NCBI GenBank assembly: GCA_903884425.1
Contig: CAISEP010000014.1
Location: 398,531-462,530 of the forward strand
DNA from: an uncultured Caulobacterales bacterium
GTDB taxonomy: Bacteria > Pseudomonadota > Alphaproteobacteria > Caulobacterales > Caulobacteraceae
Reading direction: 5' to 3'
Length of the DNA stretch: 64,000 nt
The position numbers and the translations under genes were made by a program. Below the pieces are notes generated by a model. It was not told where the DNA came from, searched no databases, and was given only the letters and a program-made list of their open reading frames with translations. Position 1 is the stretch's first letter. The number at the start of each line of letters is the position of its first letter. Positions 44,816 to 53,358 of the stretch are shown here, one piece after another.

Positions 44816-45904
44816 TCAGTGCCCGGTGACCGCGGCTTCCACCGCCGGATGGGTGATCCTGCCCGCCTGCACGTTCAGGCCCAGCGCAAAGCCCGGATCA
44901 TCGGCAAAGGCCTTGGCCACGCCCTTGTCGGCCAGGGCGATCACATAGGGCTGGGTCGCGGCATTCAGGGCATAGGTCGAGGTCCGCGCCGCCGCGCCCG
45001 GCATGTTCGCCACGCAGTAGTGCAGCACCCCGTCCACCCGGTAGGTCGGGTCCGCATGGGTGGTGGGACGGCTGGTCTCGAAGCACCCACCCTGGTCGAT
45101 GGCCACGTCCACCAGCACCACGCCGGGCTTCAGCTGGGCGAGGTCGGCCCTCGTGATCAGCTTGGGGGCCGAGGCCCCCGGGATCAGCACGCAGCCGACG
45201 ATCAGGTCCGCCTCCCGCGCCGCGGCGAGGATCGCATCATGGGTGGAGAAGACCGTCTTCACCCGGCCGTCGAAGCGGGCATCCAGTTCTGCCAGCCGGT
45301 GGGGATCGATGTCGAAGATGGTCACGTCCGCCCCCTGCCCCACGGCAATGCGCGCCGCCTCGGTCCCGGAGACACCGCCGCCGAGGATGACGACCTTGCC
45401 CGGCGCCACGCCCGGAACGCCGCTGAGCAGCACCCCCGGCCCGCCCCAGGGCTTCAGCATCAGCAGCACGCCCACATCCACCGCCATCCGCCCGGCCACC
45501 TGGCTCATGGGGGTGAGCAGCGGCAGGCGGCCGTCGCGGCCGACGATGGTCTCATAGGCGATGGCGGTGCAGCCCGACGCCTGCAGGCCCCGGGTCTGGG
45601 GCACGTCCGCGGCCAGGTGGAGATAGGTGAACAGCACATGGTGCGGCTTCAGCCGGGCCACCTCGACAGCCTGGGGCTCCTTCACCTTCACGATCATCTC
45701 GGCGAAGTCGAACACGGCGTCGGCAGTGGGCAGCACGGTGGCACCGGCGGCCACATAGTCCGCGTCCGAGGCCCCGATACCCTGGCCGGCCAGGGTCTCC
45801 ACCGCCACCTCGTGCCCGCGACGGACGAGGCCTTTCACCACTTCGGGGATCAGCCCGACCCGGTCTTCGAGGGTCTTGATCTCCTTCGGCACACCTATGC
45901 GCAT
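44816..45904 (-). CDS. ald: Alanine dehydrogenase
   Basis: 362 residues from ATG 45904, preceded by AGGGAG. NAD-dependent L-alanine dehydrogenase: MRIGVPKEIKTLEDRVGL (substrate Arg), VKVKEPQ (catalytic Lys), YLHLAADVPQTRGL (His), PMSQVAGRMAVDVG, the dinucleotide fold VVILGGGVSGTEAARIAVG, and VDVAIDQGGCFETSRPTTH. It turns alanine into pyruvate and ammonium. This would recycle the alanine made by the SpuC-type transaminase upstream. It is divergent from an Lrp-type regulator, the usual arrangement. Confidence 0.97.
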   Translation of the reverse strand: MRIGVPKEIKTLEDRVGLIPEVVKGLVRRGHEVAVETLAGQGIGASDADYVAAGATVLPTADAVFDFAEMIVKVKEPQAVEVARLKPHHVLFTYLHLAADVPQTRGLQASGCTAIAYETIVGRDGRLPLLTPMSQVAGRMAVDVGVLLMLKPWGGPGVLLSGVPGVAPGKVVILGGGVSGTEAARIAVGQGADVTIFDIDPHRLAELDARFDGRVKTVFSTHDAILAAAREADLIVGCVLIPGASAPKLITRADLAQLKPGVVLVDVAIDQGGCFETSRPTTHADPTYRVDGVLHYCVANMPGAAARTSTYALNAATQPYVIALADKGVAKAFADDPGFALGLNVQAGRITHPAVEAAVTGH

Positions 45905-45980
45905 ATCGGATCTCCCTGAGCCGCCCGACCTGGTGCGGGCGTTGTTGCAGCTGACAGGAACGATACGCCTGTTCGGCTGG

Positions 45981-46040
45981 CGCTTTCGGTTAAACTCCGG
46001 CAAAGCTGGGGGGTGCGGTGGCAGCTTTGGCGTGAAAGCG
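45981..46040. promoter_or_regulatory. Nested inverted repeats between ald and lrp
   Basis: Two perfect inverted repeats overlap here: CAAAGCTG at 46001-46008 with CAGCTTTG at 46022-46029 (centres 21 bp apart, two helical turns), and CGCTTTC at 45981-45987 with GAAAGCG at 46034-46040. They lie in the 162-bp divergent gap and are a good place for Lrp-type dimers to bind. A leader hairpin of the lrp mRNA is the alternative. Confidence 0.5.
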
Positions 46041-46066
46041 TCGGCATTGCGACAGGATCTGCGAAG

Positions 46067-46522
46067 ATGATCGACGAATACGACAGGAATATCCTGCGGG
46101 AACTGCAAAAGGACGGCCGATCCACCAATGCGGAACTGGCCCGTCGGGTCAATCTGTCGGAGAGTGCCTGCCTGCGCCGCCTGCGTCTGCTGGAGCAGCG
46201 CGGGATCATCGAGGGCTATGCCGCCAAGGTGCATCCCGGCTCCGTCGGCCTGCCCATGAGCGTGTTCGTCACCCTCAGCCTGACCACCCAGTCCCAGGCG
46301 GCCCTCACGGCCTTCGAGGCAGCCGTCGCCCAGATCCCCGAAGTGATGGAATGCTATCTGATGACCGGTTCATCGGACTACCTCCTGCGCATGGTCGCCC
46401 GGGACGTGGATGACCTGGAGCGTCTGCACGCCCAGAGATTGACGCGAATTCCCGGGGTCAGCCGGGTGACCTCAAGTATCGCCATGCGCACTGTGGTCAA
46501 GAGAACCGGCCTTCCCCTATAA
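46067..46522 (+). CDS. Lrp/AsnC family transcriptional regulator
   Basis: 151 residues from ATG 46067; the frame extends upstream but homology begins at IDEYDRNILRELQKDGR. The helix-turn-helix is NAELARRVNLSESACLRRLRLLE, then IEGYAAKV, and the C-terminal RAM domain with VMECYLMTGSSDYLLRMVA and VSRVTSSIAMRTVVK. Divergent orientation to ald strongly suggests that it senses alanine (AldR/BkdR type) and activates ald. Possible sites lie at 45981-46040. Confidence 0.95.
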   Translation: MIDEYDRNILRELQKDGRSTNAELARRVNLSESACLRRLRLLEQRGIIEGYAAKVHPGSVGLPMSVFVTLSLTTQSQAALTAFEAAVAQIPEVMECYLMTGSSDYLLRMVARDVDDLERLHAQRLTRIPGVSRVTSSIAMRTVVKRTGLPL

Positions 46523-46666
46523 CTGATAAATATATCAATCTTCATTCTCAATTAACCACGTTCGAATTCGCCCGAACTGGATAGATGTGTCTGAAAGCTG
46601 CGCACAATCAACGCTTCCTTCATGGCCGATTGCTAGGCTCGAAGTCTAGATTTGCGACGGTTGGAC

Positions 46667-48994
46667 ATGATCGGTACGAAACCGCGACAGTTGCGCGACA
46701 GCGAAACCCTCGGGCTGGTGCTGTCGGCGCGCATGGAATCCGCCCGCGCCCGCACGGCCGCGGCGGTGTTCCTGATGCTGGGTGCCGAGTTCGTGTCCGT
46801 GGGCCTCTGGCCGGTGATCTGGTTCGCATCGGTGGTGCTGAGCCTCGTCGCGGACCGGGCCATCGCCCAGGCCTGCCAGCGGCGTCGCGACGGCCTTTCC
46901 GGGGCGATGTTCACCGCGCTAAGCGTGTGGGTCCTGGTCTGCAGCGCCACCTATTCGGCCATTGCCCTCTATTTCTGGCGCTGGGGTGGCGAGTTCGGGC
47001 GCAGCTTTGCCCTGGTCCAGGCCTGCGCCGGTCTGGTGCAGGCGGCCATCCAGCTGCGGTCGGTGCGGCGATTGATGGTCCTGTCGATGATCGGCCACGG
47101 CTGGGTGATCCTGCTGATCCCGTCGGCGTCCGGCATGGCGCAGTTCGGTCCGGCGGGACTGGTGCTGCCCTTTTCCGGCTTCCTGGTGTTCGTGTCCCTG
47201 CTGCTCCAGCTCGTCCGGCACAGTGCGGCGGAGCAGGCCGAGCTTATCCGCGCCAAGCGCGAGGCCGAGTCCCAGCGGGCCTTCACCACCTCGATCATCG
47301 AGAGCATTCCCAACCTGCTGTTCGTGATCAATGCCCGGACCGGCGCGTTCGAGCTGATCAACAAGGCCGCCGAGCGGATCACCGGGATCGGCCGGGACGA
47401 GGCCGTCGGTCGCCGCTACGAGGACTTCTACCCGCCCGAGGCGGCGGCGCGCCTGCGGCGGCTGGATGCCGAGGCCATGGAGACGGGCCAGTCCGTCACC
47501 TATGAGGACGAGTCCATCATCAGCGCCGACGGGGCGCTCAGGACCCTGCGCGGTCGCCATGTGTGCATCGTCGGCGAGGACAACGCGCCCCGCTATCTGA
47601 TCGGCGTGGCAGAGGATGTCACCGATGTCCGCGAGGCGGAGGCCCAGGTGGTCCGGCTGGCGCACTATGACAGCCTGACCGAACTCCCGAACCGGGTGCT
47701 GTTCCGCGCCCGTCTGAACACCGCCTTCGACAGCGCCCTGAATGGCGGCGAGCGCGCGGCCCTCTTGTGGATCGACCTCGATCACTTCAAGGAAGTGAAC
47801 GACACCCTCGGCCACCTGGTCGGCGACCAGTTGCTGATGGAGGTGGGCGAGCGGCTGAAGAGCACCGTCCGTGCCCAGGACACCGTGGCGCGCCTGGGCG
47901 GGGACGAGTTCGCCATCGTCCAGACCGGCCTGATGGGCAACACCGATGCCGAGGACCTGGCGGCGCGGGTGGTCCAGCTGATGGGCCAGCCCTTCCACCT
48001 GAGCGGCCGTGCCATCTCCATCGGGGCCAGCGTCGGCATCGCCTATGCGCCGGAGGATGGTCAGACGGCCGACGAGCTGATGATGCACGCCGACATGGCA
48101 CTCTATCGCTGCAAGCAGACCGGCCGGGGGGGCTATCGCATCTTCGAGCGGGAGATGAACGAGCGCCGCCGGGCCCGCCGGACCCTGGAACAGGACCTGC
48201 GCCGGGCCTTTGCCGAGGACAGCTTCTCGATCGTCTTCCAGCCGCAGCTGAACGTGAAGACCGACCGCATTTCCGGATGCGAGGCGCTGATGCGCCTGCA
48301 GATCGACGGACGGGCCGTGTCGCCGGCCGAATTCATCCCGGTGGCCGAGGAGATCGGCCTGATCAACCAGATCGGCGAGTGGATCCTGCGCCAGGCCTGT
48401 GCCGAGGCGGCCACCTGGCCCGCGGGCATGAAGGTGGCGGTGAACATGTCCCCGTCCCAGTTCAAGGATCCGAACCTGATCCGCACGGTCATCTCGGCGC
48501 TGGCCCATGCGGGCCTCAGCCCCGACCGGCTGGAGCTGGAGATCACCGAAGGCACCCTGCTGCAGAACAACGACGCGAACCTGACCACCCTGTTCCGCCT
48601 GCGGGAGCTGGGGGTGCAGGTGGCGCTGGACGATTTCGGCACCGGCTTCTCCAGCCTGAACTATCTGCGCCAGTTCCCCTTCACCAAGATCAAGATCGAC
48701 AAGTCCTTCGTCAGCGACCTGTCCATGAGCCTGGAGTCGGTCAGCATCGTGAAGGCCATTGCCGGCATGGCGTCCAGCCTCGGCATGCAGACCACCGCCG
48801 AGGGGGTGGAGACCGAGCGCCAGCTGGAAATGTGCAAGAGCTATGGCTGCACCGAGATCCAGGGCTTCCTGATCTCCCAGCCCTGCACGGCGGAGGAGCT
48901 GCCCGACGTGTTCGCCCGGTACGGCGGCCTGGCCACCCCCCGCTCCGGCCCCGCGGCGGCCGGCGATCCGGAACTGTGGCTGTCCGCCGGTTGA
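46667..48994 (+). CDS. Membrane PAS-GGDEF-EAL signalling protein
   Basis: 775 residues from ATG 46667. About six membrane segments fill residues ~30-195 (for example VFLMLGAEFVSVGLWPVIWF). A PAS domain follows (AFTTSIIESIPNLLFVINAR, residues ~210-325), then GGDEF (~330-485) with intact VARLGGDEFAIV and an RxxD inhibitory site (RAQD five residues before it), then EAL (~500-750) with CEALMRLQ, VNMSPSQF and ALDDFGTGFSSLNYL. Both synthesis and breakdown of cyclic-di-GMP look possible. Ends 19 bp from the convergent thiolase. Confidence 0.95.
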   Translation: MIGTKPRQLRDSETLGLVLSARMESARARTAAAVFLMLGAEFVSVGLWPVIWFASVVLSLVADRAIAQACQRRRDGLSGAMFTALSVWVLVCSATYSAIALYFWRWGGEFGRSFALVQACAGLVQAAIQLRSVRRLMVLSMIGHGWVILLIPSASGMAQFGPAGLVLPFSGFLVFVSLLLQLVRHSAAEQAELIRAKREAESQRAFTTSIIESIPNLLFVINARTGAFELINKAAERITGIGRDEAVGRRYEDFYPPEAAARLRRLDAEAMETGQSVTYEDESIISADGALRTLRGRHVCIVGEDNAPRYLIGVAEDVTDVREAEAQVVRLAHYDSLTELPNRVLFRARLNTAFDSALNGGERAALLWIDLDHFKEVNDTLGHLVGDQLLMEVGERLKSTVRAQDTVARLGGDEFAIVQTGLMGNTDAEDLAARVVQLMGQPFHLSGRAISIGASVGIAYAPEDGQTADELMMHADMALYRCKQTGRGGYRIFEREMNERRRARRTLEQDLRRAFAEDSFSIVFQPQLNVKTDRISGCEALMRLQIDGRAVSPAEFIPVAEEIGLINQIGEWILRQACAEAATWPAGMKVAVNMSPSQFKDPNLIRTVISALAHAGLSPDRLELEITEGTLLQNNDANLTTLFRLRELGVQVALDDFGTGFSSLNYLRQFPFTKIKIDKSFVSDLSMSLESVSIVKAIAGMASSLGMQTTAEGVETERQLEMCKSYGCTEIQGFLISQPCTAEELPDVFARYGGLATPRSGPAAAGDPELWLSAG

Positions 48995-49013
48995 TCCTGC
49001 GGCGGGTCGTGGC

Positions 49014-50222
49014 TCAGGCCCGCTCGAAGATCGCCGCCATGCCCTGGCCACCGCCCACGCACATGGTCTCGAGGCCGTAACGCTCGCCGCTGCGCTGCAG
49101 GTCGTGGAGCAGGGTCGCCAGGATGCGCACACCGGTGGCGGCGATGGGGTGCCCGAGGGAGATGCCGGAGCCGTTGACGTTCAGTCCGGCCAGCCGGTCG
49201 TCGGTCTCGGACCAGCCCCAGCCCTGCAGCACGGCCAGCACCTGGGTGGCGAAGGCCTCGTTCAGCTCCACCCGACCGATGTCCTTCCAGCCCATGCCGG
49301 TACGGGCGAACAGCTTCTCCACCGCCGGAACCGGGCCGATTCCCATCAGGGCCGGGTCACAGCCCGCCGCGGCCCAGCCCACCAGATAGCCCATGGGGGT
49401 CAGGTTCATCTCGGCCAGCTTGTCCTCCGCCACCACCAGCACCGCGGCGGCGGCATCGTTCTGCTGGCTGGAATTGCCCGCCGTCACCACCCCGTCCTTC
49501 ATCAGCGCCGGAAGCCGGCCGAGGCTCTCCAGGGTCGCGTCAGGCCGCACGCCTTCGTCCCGGTCGAAGATCACATCGGGCTTGCCGCGGACCGGCACGG
49601 GGACGGGCACCAGCTCGTCTGCGAACCGGCCGGCGGCCCAGGCCTCCGCCGCCCGCTGCTGGCTGGCCACAGCATAGCGGTCGGAGGCGTCCCGCGACAC
49701 GCCATAGGCCCGTGCGAGGTTTTCCGCCGTCTCGATCATGCCGGAGATCTTGCCGAACCGCTCCACCGGCTGGGAGCGTTCCCTCCCCCGCTCCAGCCGG
49801 TCATGCAGGGTCACAGACCCCGCCCGCGCCCCGCTGCGCATGTTCAGGCTGTAGTACTCGACCCGGCTCATGCTCTCCACGCCGCCGGCGATCACCACAT
49901 CGGCCGCCCCTGTCTGGACCATCATGGCCGCCGTGGCGATGGCCTGGAGGCCGCCGCCGCAGCGCCGGTCGAGCTGCACGCCCGGCACCTCGATGGGCAG
50001 ACCGGCGGCCAGCGCGGCCCAGCGGCCGGTGCAGGGTGTCTCGCCGTTCATGTAGCTCTGGGCGAAGACCACATCGTCGATCCGCGAGGGGTCCACGCCG
50101 CTGCGGGCCACCACCTCCTTCACCACCAGCGCGCTCAGGGTCTCCACCGGCACGGACTGCAGGGCTCCCAGGAACTTGCCGACGGGGGTGCGGACGGGGG
50201 CGACAAGGGCGGCGCGGCGCAT
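49014..50222 (-). CDS. Acetyl-CoA C-acyltransferase (thiolase)
   Basis: 402 residues from ATG 50222. Thiolase landmarks: AALVAPVRTPVGKFLGAL, DRRCGGGLQAIATAAMMV with the nucleophilic Cys near residue 91, GGVESMSRVEYYSL, NEAFATQVLAVLQ, NVNGSGISLGHPIAATGVRI with the His, and CVGGGQGMAAIFE with the second Cys. It cleaves or condenses acyl-CoA (FadA/acetyl-CoA acetyltransferase group). The chain-length range is not readable. With the acyl-CoA dehydrogenase and hydratase nearby it fits beta-oxidation or ketone-body use. Stands alone on its strand. Confidence 0.93.
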   Translation of the reverse strand: MRRAALVAPVRTPVGKFLGALQSVPVETLSALVVKEVVARSGVDPSRIDDVVFAQSYMNGETPCTGRWAALAAGLPIEVPGVQLDRRCGGGLQAIATAAMMVQTGAADVVIAGGVESMSRVEYYSLNMRSGARAGSVTLHDRLERGRERSQPVERFGKISGMIETAENLARAYGVSRDASDRYAVASQQRAAEAWAAGRFADELVPVPVPVRGKPDVIFDRDEGVRPDATLESLGRLPALMKDGVVTAGNSSQQNDAAAAVLVVAEDKLAEMNLTPMGYLVGWAAAGCDPALMGIGPVPAVEKLFARTGMGWKDIGRVELNEAFATQVLAVLQGWGWSETDDRLAGLNVNGSGISLGHPIAATGVRILATLLHDLQRSGERYGLETMCVGGGQGMAAIFERA

Positions 50223-50353
50223 GGGAAACCTCGGATCAGCGATGGTCGAGCTATTGGACAATCCGTCCGGCTTGTAAACACCGGGGCGGCGGTTCAAGGG
50301 AACGGCCCGTGGCGGGCGGGGATGTGGACTTCCGGCGCAAAGTCGCGTTCTAG

Positions 50354-51682
50354 ATGACTGACCCCCGGGGAGCCCGCAGCATGAGCCGTCCGTCCGATCG
50401 CTACACCCGCCTTGCCGTCGCGCTCCACTGGCTGATCGCTACCGCCATCCTGTTCCAGATCATGCTGGGCTGGCGGATGGGGGATCACGGCCGGTCGGCG
50501 GAGACCTTCCTGGTCTTCCAGCTGCACAAGTCCGTCGGCATCACCATACTGCTGCTCAGCCTGGTGCGGCTGGGCTGGCGGTTGGCCAACCCGCCGCCGC
50601 CGCTGCCCGCGCATCTGAAGGGATGGGAGCGGGGCCTAGCCCATGTGACCCACCTCGGCTTCTATCTCGTCATGATCGGTCTGCCCCTCACCGGCTGGCT
50701 GGTGGTTTCCGCATCGAAGACCAACATCCCGACCCTGCTCTATGGCGTGGTGCCCTGGCCGCACATCCCCGGCGTGGCCGAACTCGCGTCCCCGGCAAAG
50801 GCCGGCTGGCACCGGGTGGGCGAAGTCGGCCATGGACTGCTGGCAAAGCTCACCTACCTGCTGCTGGCCCTGCATGTGGGCGGGGCCCTCAAGCACCATT
50901 GGCTCGACCGCGACGCCACCCTGGCACGGATGATCCCCGGCGTCCGGGCCGGGGCCTGGCTCGCCCCCCGGGGGCTGATGACCGCGGCCGTCCTGATCGC
51001 CGCCATCGCCGGTGGGCAGGGAGTTTTCCGCCACGCACCGGCACCTGCGGCACCGGCCGCACCCGTCACCGCCCCGGCACCGACCGCGCCGGTTCCGGCA
51101 CCTCTGGCTCCGACGCCACCGGTTCCGGCCACCACCGCCACGGTCCCGGACACCTCGCCCAGGGGGACCGCGCCGCATCCGGTCACCACATGGACCGTCG
51201 ACCCCGGCGGGAAGCTGGAATTCGCCACCAGCTGGTCCGGACAGCCGGTCACCGGCCAGTTCCGGGACTGGAGCGCGGACATCCGCTTCTCCGAGGACGA
51301 CCCGGCGGGCTCCCGCGTCACGGTGACCATCGACCCGGCCTCCGTCGCCACCGGGGATGCGCAGCGGGACGCGACCCTACCCACGGAGGACTGGCTGGAC
51401 ACCGCAGGCTTCCCGAAGGCGACCTTCCAGGCCGAAGGCTTCCGCCACCGGGGCGCGACCTGGACCGCCGACGGACGGATGACGATCAAGGGCGTCTCGC
51501 GTCCTCTGCGCCTGACCTTCACGCTCGATCAGACGGGGGACCGGGTCACCGCCCGGGGCCAGGCGGTCCTCGACCGCACGGCCTTCGGCGTCGGCAAGGG
51601 GGACTTCGCCGCCACCGACCAGATCCCGGCCCAGGTCACGGTCCGGTTTGCCTTCAGCGCCCATCGCCCGGCCACGCGGTGA
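50354..51682 (+). CDS. Cytochrome b561 - YceI fusion protein
   Basis: 442 residues. N-terminal cytochrome b561 domain (residues ~15-190): TRLAVALHWLIATAILFQ, LHKSVGITILLLSLVRLGW, GLLAKLTYLLLALHVGGALKHHW, with histidines in four membrane helices fit to bind two hemes. A fifth helix and a Pro/Ala/Thr-rich linker (~230-270) lead to a YceI domain (~275-440): TTWTVDPGGKLEFATSW, GQFRDWSADIRF, DWLDTAGFPKATFQAEGF. YceI barrels bind polyprenyl lipids such as isoprenoid quinones. A membrane electron carrier with its own quinone-type lipid binder is inferred. Confidence 0.9.
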   Translation: MTDPRGARSMSRPSDRYTRLAVALHWLIATAILFQIMLGWRMGDHGRSAETFLVFQLHKSVGITILLLSLVRLGWRLANPPPPLPAHLKGWERGLAHVTHLGFYLVMIGLPLTGWLVVSASKTNIPTLLYGVVPWPHIPGVAELASPAKAGWHRVGEVGHGLLAKLTYLLLALHVGGALKHHWLDRDATLARMIPGVRAGAWLAPRGLMTAAVLIAAIAGGQGVFRHAPAPAAPAAPVTAPAPTAPVPAPLAPTPPVPATTATVPDTSPRGTAPHPVTTWTVDPGGKLEFATSWSGQPVTGQFRDWSADIRFSEDDPAGSRVTVTIDPASVATGDAQRDATLPTEDWLDTAGFPKATFQAEGFRHRGATWTADGRMTIKGVSRPLRLTFTLDQTGDRVTARGQAVLDRTAFGVGKGDFAATDQIPAQVTVRFAFSAHRPATR

Positions 51683-51767
51683 TCCTGCGAGCCTGACCCA
51701 GCGGCATGCTGGCGCAGACGGAAGATCCGGGTCTAGGATGGCGGCCTGACGCTCCGGAGACTGCGAC

Positions 51768-52970
51768 ATGGACCTCAATCTGTCCGCCGAAGACCGCGCC
51801 TTCCAGGCCGAGGTCCGCGCCTTTCTCGAGGCCGAGCTGACCCCGGCCCTGCGGGAGGCAGGTCGGCGCACCACCAGCGTATTCACCGACCGGGACTTGA
51901 ACCTGCCCTGGCACCGGATCCTGCACCGCAAGGGCTGGGTCGCCCCGGCCTGGCCGGTGGAATACGGCGGGCCCGGCTGGACGGAGATGCAGCGGCACAT
52001 CTTCGCCTCCGAATGCGCGCTGGCCGGAGGCCCGTCCCTCTCGCCCATGGGCCTGAGGATGGTGGGGCCGTGCATCCAGCGCTTCGGCACGGACGCGCAG
52101 AAGGCCCACTACCTGCCCCGCATCCTCTCCGGCGAGGACTACTGGTGCCAGGGCTATTCCGAGCCCGGCTCCGGCTCGGACCTGGCGTCCCTGCAGCTGC
52201 GGGCGGTGCGGGACGGGGATGACTACGTGCTGAACGGGTCCAAGATCTGGACCACCCACGCCCATTTCGCCAACCGCATGTTCTGCCTCGTCCGCACGCG
52301 GTTCGACGGCAAGCCGCAGGCGGGCATCACCTTCCTGCTGCTGGACATGGACACCCCGGGCATCACCGTGAAGCCGATCATCACCATGGCCGGGGATCAC
52401 GAGGTCAATCAGGTGTTCTTCGACGAGGCCAGGGTCCCCGTGTCCGGTCGCCTGGGCGAGGAGAACCAGGGCTGGACCGTGGCCAAGTACCTGCTGGAGT
52501 TCGAGCGCGGCGGCGGCGCGGCCGCGGGGCTGAAGCTGAGCGTGGCCCGCATCCGCGACATGGCCCGGGCCGAGCCGCTGGGGGATGGCCGGACCCTGAT
52601 GGACGATCCGGACTTCGCCTCCCGCCTGACGCAGGCGGACATGGCCGTCCAGGCCATCGAGATGACCGAGCACCGGGTGCTGAGCGCGCTGGCCTCCGGC
52701 CGTGCGCCGGGTCCGGCCTCGTCCATGCTGAAGACACAGTCCACCGAGATGATGCAGCAGCTGGACGCCCTGGCCGTCGAGGCGGCCCAGCACTATGCCG
52801 CCGTGTTCCAGCCGGAGGCCCGGGCCGCCGGCACCAATGTGGAGGCCGTCGGCCCCGACCACAGCCTGGTGTCCATGGCCCGGTACCTCAACAACCGGGC
52901 CGCGACCATCTATGGCGGGTCCAACGAGATCCAGCGCAACATCATGGCCCAGCTGGTACTGGGTCTGTAG
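51768..52970 (+). CDS. Acyl-CoA dehydrogenase family protein
   Basis: 400 residues. FAD-enzyme landmarks: FQAEVRAFLEAELTPALREA, WPVEYGGPGWTEMQRHIF, YSEPGSGSDLASLQLRAV (FAD loop), LNGSKIWTTHAHFANRMFCLVR, NQVFFDEARVPVSGRLGEEN, and C-terminal ATIYGGSNEIQRNIMAQLVLG. The enzyme makes the alpha-beta double bond of an acyl-CoA and passes electrons to ETF and so to ETF-QO (4005). Substrate length is not determined. Located 85 bp after the b561-YceI gene and 22 bp before a small gene on the other strand. Confidence 0.92.
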   Translation: MDLNLSAEDRAFQAEVRAFLEAELTPALREAGRRTTSVFTDRDLNLPWHRILHRKGWVAPAWPVEYGGPGWTEMQRHIFASECALAGGPSLSPMGLRMVGPCIQRFGTDAQKAHYLPRILSGEDYWCQGYSEPGSGSDLASLQLRAVRDGDDYVLNGSKIWTTHAHFANRMFCLVRTRFDGKPQAGITFLLLDMDTPGITVKPIITMAGDHEVNQVFFDEARVPVSGRLGEENQGWTVAKYLLEFERGGGAAAGLKLSVARIRDMARAEPLGDGRTLMDDPDFASRLTQADMAVQAIEMTEHRVLSALASGRAPGPASSMLKTQSTEMMQQLDALAVEAAQHYAAVFQPEARAAGTNVEAVGPDHSLVSMARYLNNRAATIYGGSNEIQRNIMAQLVLGL

Positions 52971-52992
52971 CCCGGTGCCGGGGGTGAGCGAC

Positions 52993-53190
52993 CTAGGCCG
53001 TCAGCGGCGAGGCCATGGCGGGATCGGTGGCGCACCGGACGCAGACGCCGGTGTCGAAGAACTGTTCCCGCTCCTCGTAGGACGGCACCTCGTGACAGAT
53101 CTGGCAGACCAGACCCTGGGCCCGGGCGGCCTGCAGCCAGAGCGCCCGGGCGGGGTTGGCCGGGTCGGAGGTGAGGGTCTGCGTGTCCAT
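52993..53190 (-). CDS. Small zinc-ribbon-like protein
   Basis: 65 residues. Two CxxC pairs (VCQICHEVPSYEE and TGVCVRCATDP) spaced 22 residues apart make a likely zinc ribbon. GGGAGG precedes the ATG by six bases, which supports translation. It lies on the opposite strand inside the 388-bp space between the acyl-CoA dehydrogenase and enoyl-CoA hydratase genes, the rest of which (52971-52992 and 53191-53358) shows no feature beyond the GGGAGAG of the hydratase. No function known. Confidence 0.6.
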   Translation of the reverse strand: MDTQTLTSDPANPARALWLQAARAQGLVCQICHEVPSYEEREQFFDTGVCVRCATDPAMASPLTA

Positions 53191-53358
53191 GCTTGGCCTC
53201 CCGAGGCGGGGATCAGGGGGAAGAGGAAAACCCGACGGCGGGACAAGGGCACGGCCCCGCGCGTCAGTTAACGAAATTGCACCAGATGGGCCGCGGCACC
53301 AGTGGCGGGCGCATCACAATGCCGCGAACACGGACCTAAACGAGGGAGAGACCACGAA

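Noticed and set aside
49104..50357. 417-codon plus-strand frame over the thiolase gene
   Set aside because: It is a shadow of the thiolase; composition is low in hydrophobic core residues and no motif is present.
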